Positions 58,491-64,000 of a stretch of 64,000 bases of DNA are shown piece by piece (the stretch's first letter is position 1; each line of letters opens with the position of its first letter). The DNA is from Syngnathus acus. Its lineage: Eukaryota; Chordata; Actinopteri; Syngnathiformes; Syngnathidae. The translations under genes were made by a program, and so were the position numbers. The notes beneath the pieces are model-generated. The model was not told the origin of the DNA. It did no database searches and worked only from the letters and a program-made list of their open reading frames with translations. The stretch lies in contig NC_051095.1 of NCBI RefSeq assembly GCF_901709675.1, positions 21,389,956 to 21,453,955 on the forward strand, given 5' to 3'.

Positions 58491-58896
58491 TTGATAGTCT
58501 CCTCTGTGCGGCATTATTTCAACTCTGGCATTTTTACAGGAGTTCACAACATTCAGTATGAATTCCTAATACCACCATTAATAACAACAAACTGTTGAAG
58601 AGAAAACAATTAATGGTTAATTGATCATTTATTTCCCCTCATAGTTATTGAAGGACATTTTCTAAAATGGCCATTCCTACTTCAGTATAGATAATTGAGA
58701 TAGTGGAGGAGAAGCAGTGCAGGAGCTTGGATGCTTCAGCATCTTGGCTGGTAAAAAAAAAAAAGAAAAAGTAACATTTTATCAGAGCAAATCGGATTAG
58801 CTCTCATTTAGCTGAGTGGGATTACTCCAGAAAATGTCACTTTCTTATGACTGATCACGTCCTCTCGCTATGACTGAAACCCGTACAGCAACACGC

Positions 58897-59021
<125 letters not shown>

Positions 59022-62000
59022 AATACTGCAGCGATGCCAATTTCATGATAATCTGACAAGGTTGCTGCGAGTGGCTCCTGCACGTCCTCTAGTCCAACCC
59101 TGGCAAGCTAATATTTACCTCATGACCCGCAGTCATGGCGGCCTGTTTGCCGTAGCTCAGGAGGCAAACAGCATGATGGGAAAGGCTGGGAAACTTTCTT
59201 GCACACCTTTGAAATAATAAGGCAAGACAACGACTGCAGGCTGGCCGACAGTCTGGTGCACTGATGTTGAACTCGCATTTTGCTGAGGCTTGGAAACACA
59301 TTTTCTTGGCCTCTGACTTGCATTTGCAGGCCACAAAATACAACAAAAAAAAATAGCATAAGAGGGTTTTTGTGTTGAGAAAGGTCAACACTAGTCTCTC
59401 GTTATGTCGCTCCTTGTAATGCTGCTGTCAATTGGTCTTAGCTGGCTGACTCACTTTAACAGTTGACTGCTGTGGTTTAGTGCATGCTTAATGCTTCACT
59501 AAATTTCAAGACTAATGTGGATTTGATTAGCACTGGTCTTTAATATCTTATTAAAGGAGAAAATAGCCTCTTGATAGGAGTTGTTGCAAGTTGAAAGTCA
59601 AAAAGGGTGATGAAATTGCTTTCTTCTTTCAGATTACCGTTCTATTTAAAGTTCAAGTTTTTCTTCTCTAATTAGCTTGATAAGGTAAAGGGGAAAATGT
59701 TTTTACAATGAGCAATTAGTCCAAAAGAACCTATCTGTCTTATCTTTGTTTTTGTTTTCTTATCAAGCTCTTGTCAAGGCACGCTGTTTGAAGGCACGCC
59801 GGCAAATTCTCGACTTCTAATCAATATTCAAAAGACTGATCTGTGCCGGCATTCAAAACACAATTTCAGGAGGAGCTTAAAAAGAAAAACTTGCTCGCTA
59901 AACCCGAAACCGCCATAACCTGTTGAACAAGAAGCAGAAAGAGCCCAAGCCCAGCAGGAGGATTTGGTTGATTGCACGGAGAGCTCCTCTCTGCTGCTGA
60001 CTGCTGTGCGGGTCACTGCTGAGAGGGTCAGAGGCCTGCTTGCCCCCCTTTATCCCTGCGATATGCACCTTAGTGCCCCGTTCACTCTTAAAACTGGGAA
60101 TTGTGTTTCCCTCTGATAGAGATCTCATTACATGCAGAGGAGGACTTAGAGCCCGAGCGCCATTCCGAGAGCTGCCGGGCGGCTTCAACCAATAAGAAAT
60201 ACTTTTGCAAAGCAACTGGCGCAAACTGCTGCAAAGGCAACCCGTGTCTCAATACGACGACAGCTGCGTTTGCTTTTATGTGCCTGCACTTCTGTGTCGA
60301 CATGTCTGTTGTTTCAGGGCCGCGTAACGACACACACACCTGGGCCCAGAAAAGGAGTAGCAGCTCCTTGGGATATTTCGGGAAAAAAATGTTTTCTTTT
60401 CCCTCATGGTTTCAATCCAGATGGAGTCACTTTATCCGCTGGTGGTTTGGCTGCCGCGTCACTGAAAACTGATCATACTGATTTTCTGTGCTATTGATGA
60501 ATCATTTTGCTTTATTCAGGCTCAGTTCTGTTCTGTGAAACGAGTTGCATTCGCAAATCATTTAAGTTGTTTTTCCCCGCTTATCCTCTGTGCGTAGTCC
60601 ATGTGTTCCCGCCCGGCCGGCCGACGTGACATGAGCTACAGTTGGTTTTCTTTGAAGACATATTATAGGACTGATTCACAACTGGAACAACAGCTGAATG
60701 TAATAAATGACTCGGAAAGACAGGCCTCCGCTGCCCTGATTCATCTCATATTAGTTACTTGATGGACAGAACATTAATTGAAATGATCAGCTGCCAATAC
60801 TGAAGTCATTCATAATTTTGATACTTATTTTTTTTCCCTCAAACTAAACTTACTGCCCAGACTGGGTGACACTACTTTTAGCTTATTCCTTGACTGTGTG
60901 TTGCCAATCTTTTTTTTTTTTTTAACAAATTGCGGCATTAGAAAGATGATACTGTGGCCATGTTAATAAAAATTAGGATGGGAAGCAAATGTAGTGTATG
61001 TATACTACTGGAATTATTACATATATTTTAGGGATATATTCTTAAGCCTTTAACACAATTTGACATCAAAGAATTAAAAAAGAGATACAACAATTAGACA
61101 TGAATTAATTTAAATAGTTCTAGTTCTTTAATAAGTGTGTACACTAACTTGTAAGGTAATCATGTCATAAAAATCTATTATGCATTTAGTTGTTTATTGG
61201 GAAAAAAAATCCTATTCTTGTTATTATTGTCAGTTTGGTGACAGTGGTGATTTTTCTTGCAGTTAAATTTAAATCAACAAATGATTTAAACTTTAGGAAC
61301 CCATTAATAACACCCAAAACTTTACGACAAATTTGAGTCCTCCAAATGACCATTATAGAAAGTGTTGATACCGGAGCACTTCTCGGTTGACTGTTGAATT
61401 TCGCACATAAAACGACACCTCAACACTTTACAATCCTGCACATTATTGAGAAGGTATAATTACCATAAAAAAAACTGCCAATTTGGTTTTACTGCACTGC
61501 GAGGACCGCTCGGAACGAGTAAAATCAGTACAATTTCTGCCACTGTGCAAGTTCACACTCTTGCTAAAAAACACGAAGGCTGCATGTGAAAGGGGCAAGT
61601 GTAAGCTTATGGCAGGCGGCAAACGAGTGCTTGAGAATGTCGCCGCGCTATTGTTCTTTGTTCGGCCGCAGTGGAACATTAAGGAAGTGTGAGGAGTGTG
61701 CCAGTGCTCCCCTGTGAAAGTGTTGAGGAAGAGTGCGGAGTGGCTCAACAGTGGCTGCCTTACAGGCTGTTAGCGAGCGACCTTCATTAGACAGAAACCT
61801 GGCCTGGCGGGGAGTGGGAGGAAGTTCCCATCAGTCTCGGCAATGCCAAGCGCCTGTACGGCCACGGGAAAATCTTCCTTGAATATTTTCTACTTGCCTC
61901 CTCGACTGAATTAATTGAAAATGTTGGTATGCCGGGTTTCAGGAAGTAGGGAGAAAGTTGAATGCGCAAAGTCGGCCTTTGTTTGGCCATTTGAGTTCTT

Positions 62001-62997
62001 TTACACAAGAGCAGATGAAAATGAAGGGGATTAAGCAGCAGAGGAAAGGAAGCTAATATAGAGCGTTGAAACACAGCCCTGGGCTCAACCACACATCCTT
62101 TCAGACCAGCGTACAGCTCCCAGATTACTTCCATGTGTCAGCGCGAGGTGGAAGGCGAGGGAATAAAGAAGCAGGGGGACACGGGGAGAGAAGTTGAGGG
62201 ATTGAAAAGCGAGCAGCTTTGGATCGCTGGAGATCAGCGCCGGTGTTGGACAGTGGAACGGATCTGTGTGACAGCCATCTCTAAAACCATTACCCTTGCG
62301 GCTCCCGCCGGAGAACTCGTAACCTCCTCATTCGGACTGACTTCATCGTCTCTCTCGCTGTGCAGCTGAGGCCGACCTCATCAGAAGCGGGCCCAAACTG
62401 CAGGGCAGGGCGACCAGCAACCTTCACAGCCGGCCGCGCTGCACGTCCAATAGGACGACATGACTCGTGATTGGCACGGATGTGTTTTCCTCTGGTTAGC
62501 GGCACCGCAAAGACTTTTGTGGGGACGCTGCTATTCACTGTGCTTGGACTCGGGGGAAGGGGAACTACAGCGTCCAGCAAGGAAGCATTGGAAGGACAAT
62601 TTGTTTTCCAAAACCTTAACTTATATGGCTCTTCTCAGAAAAGTGTCACTCTCATGGGAAAATTATTTTCTATTTTTTGGAAACAAAGTTATTTTTCAAG
62701 TTTAGGCAGTGTATATTGAAAGGGATGCTACATGCCTGACCTCAAGGCTTTTAAGGTAGATTTCTCCCAGACGCACACCAAAATATAAAATAATGAGAAC
62801 GTTACAGTGAAAAACGGGAAAATTACAGTATTAAGCTGGGAAGTGATTCAAATGGATTACATGTTTGAAAAAAGTGACTAATGTACAGATGAAATGTTAT
62901 CAAAAGTTCATATAACAAATCTGCCATGGTTATCAGAATTATCAAGATGTTGCCACAAAAATATCAAAGCGACACTCACCAAAAGCATTGCAAAAAG

Positions 62998-63057
62998 TTC
63001 GGTCGGTCCGTCCGTCAGTCTGTCCGTCCTTCCGTTTGTAGGTCCGTCTGTCCATTT
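62998..63057. repeat. Degenerate (GTCC)n repeat
   Basis: Imperfect GTCC/GTCT tetranucleotides directly before the TATC array, perhaps its diverged edge. Confidence 0.8.
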
Positions 63058-63063
63058 CTCCCA

Positions 63064-63274
<211 letters not shown>

Positions 63275-63282
63275 CACTGTGT

Positions 63283-63336
63283 AATTTTGTTTGAAAAACA
63301 CATGGTATTAATTTTGTTTGAAAAACACATGGTATT
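63283..63336. repeat. Perfect 27-bp tandem duplication
   Basis: A 27-bp unit starting AATTTTGTTTGAAAAACACA occupies 63283-63309 and is repeated without change at 63310-63336, just after the TATC array. Confidence 0.95.
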
Positions 63337-63655
63337 GCTGCTTTAGTACTTTGGATTTAGTGCATTTGAGACTGTAAACCAACAAAAATGAATTTCCCAG
63401 AAAATGTAGTACTTAAAATGACCACAGTGATATATTTAACTGAAGACAGAAGACAATTGTCTGTTTTTTAGCCCAATTCCTTTCTTTTTAACCAAGGTCA
63501 GCAAAGGCACAATTATTGGGTGGCTATCAAGATCATCTTGACGATTGTCTTGTGGTGTGGGTGTGTTGATTTTTTTTCTCCCTCTCTCAGCTATCTGTTA
63601 TGAAAACAGGTGGGGCCAACAATAAAATTTTTTCGAAGTTAGTGATTAAAAAGAG

Positions 63656-63656
63656 A

Positions 63657-63690
<34 letters not shown>

Positions 63691-63700
63691 CGTGTGTGTG
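63656..63700. repeat. (TG)n/(CG)n microsatellite
   Basis: TG repeat with a short GCGCGCG block. Confidence 0.95.
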
Positions 63701-64000
63701 ATCAACACTGAGATTGGACAAGGGACAGACTATGTTTGCGATGTGAAATAGAAAGTAAATCAGAAGTGAGGATTACTTCAGAAAGGACATTCACTCGGTT
63801 GATTGTTTACATAATTCCCCCGCCCCCCCAACTGCCCTCCAAGTAAAGAAATGCCACATTGCTGATGTCGTTCCGAACAGGCAAACAGCCAGCCTAGCTT
63901 ATTTCTACTTCTTTTTTTACTACTCCTTCTTTGCAGACTGAATGTCCTGTGGCATCATGCTGCCCGTCACAGGTCATTCCATTTATGACACCAAACGTCT

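Overview
This window is nuclear DNA of a bony fish, almost certainly a teleost. Protein-coding exons are short, have GT-AG borders and match vertebrate single-copy genes closely. Introns are compact, and they and the spacers carry fish-type hAT, Tigger and LINE remnants plus long CA, TATC and ATTC microsatellites. No bacterial operons, CRISPR arrays, rRNA or tRNA genes were seen.

Layout: (1) 1300-5516, + strand: the last nine coding exons of acsl4, a long-chain acyl-CoA synthetase; the 5' part lies outside the window. (2) 9579-6444, - strand: complete nxt2, an mRNA-export cofactor, tail-to-tail with acsl4. (3) 10050-11847, + strand: complete psmd10 (gankyrin, a proteasome 19S assembly chaperone), head-to-head with nxt2 across about 470 bp. 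(4) 15140-19854, + strand: xiap, an inhibitor of apoptosis with three BIR domains and a RING but no UBA domain that I can find. (5) 20.6-42.6 kb, + strand: stag2, a cohesin subunit, with 33 coding exons all located (1273 residues). (6) 42.6-55.5 kb: a gene desert with a decayed Ty3/gypsy integrase fragment and simple repeats. (7) 55.5-64 kb, + strand: the 5' UTR and signal-peptide exon of efnb1 (ephrin-B1), then part of its first intron to the window end.

The genes are not an operon or pathway. Their human orthologues are all on the X chromosome (EFNB1 at Xq13; PSMD10, NXT2 and ACSL4 at Xq22-q23; XIAP and STAG2 at Xq25), so the window looks like a compact piece of an ancestral linkage group. 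Orthology calls come from protein similarity recognised by eye. Exon borders were set by joining reading frames across splice sites; UTR borders and transcription starts are less certain.

No new biological system was found. The most interesting points are the xiap changes (no UBA, two BIR3 groove substitutions, a possible cysteine-rich alternative end), a GC-AG intron and a His/Gln-rich insertion in stag2, upstream reading frames that touch or overlap start codons, and several transposons with intact target-site duplications.
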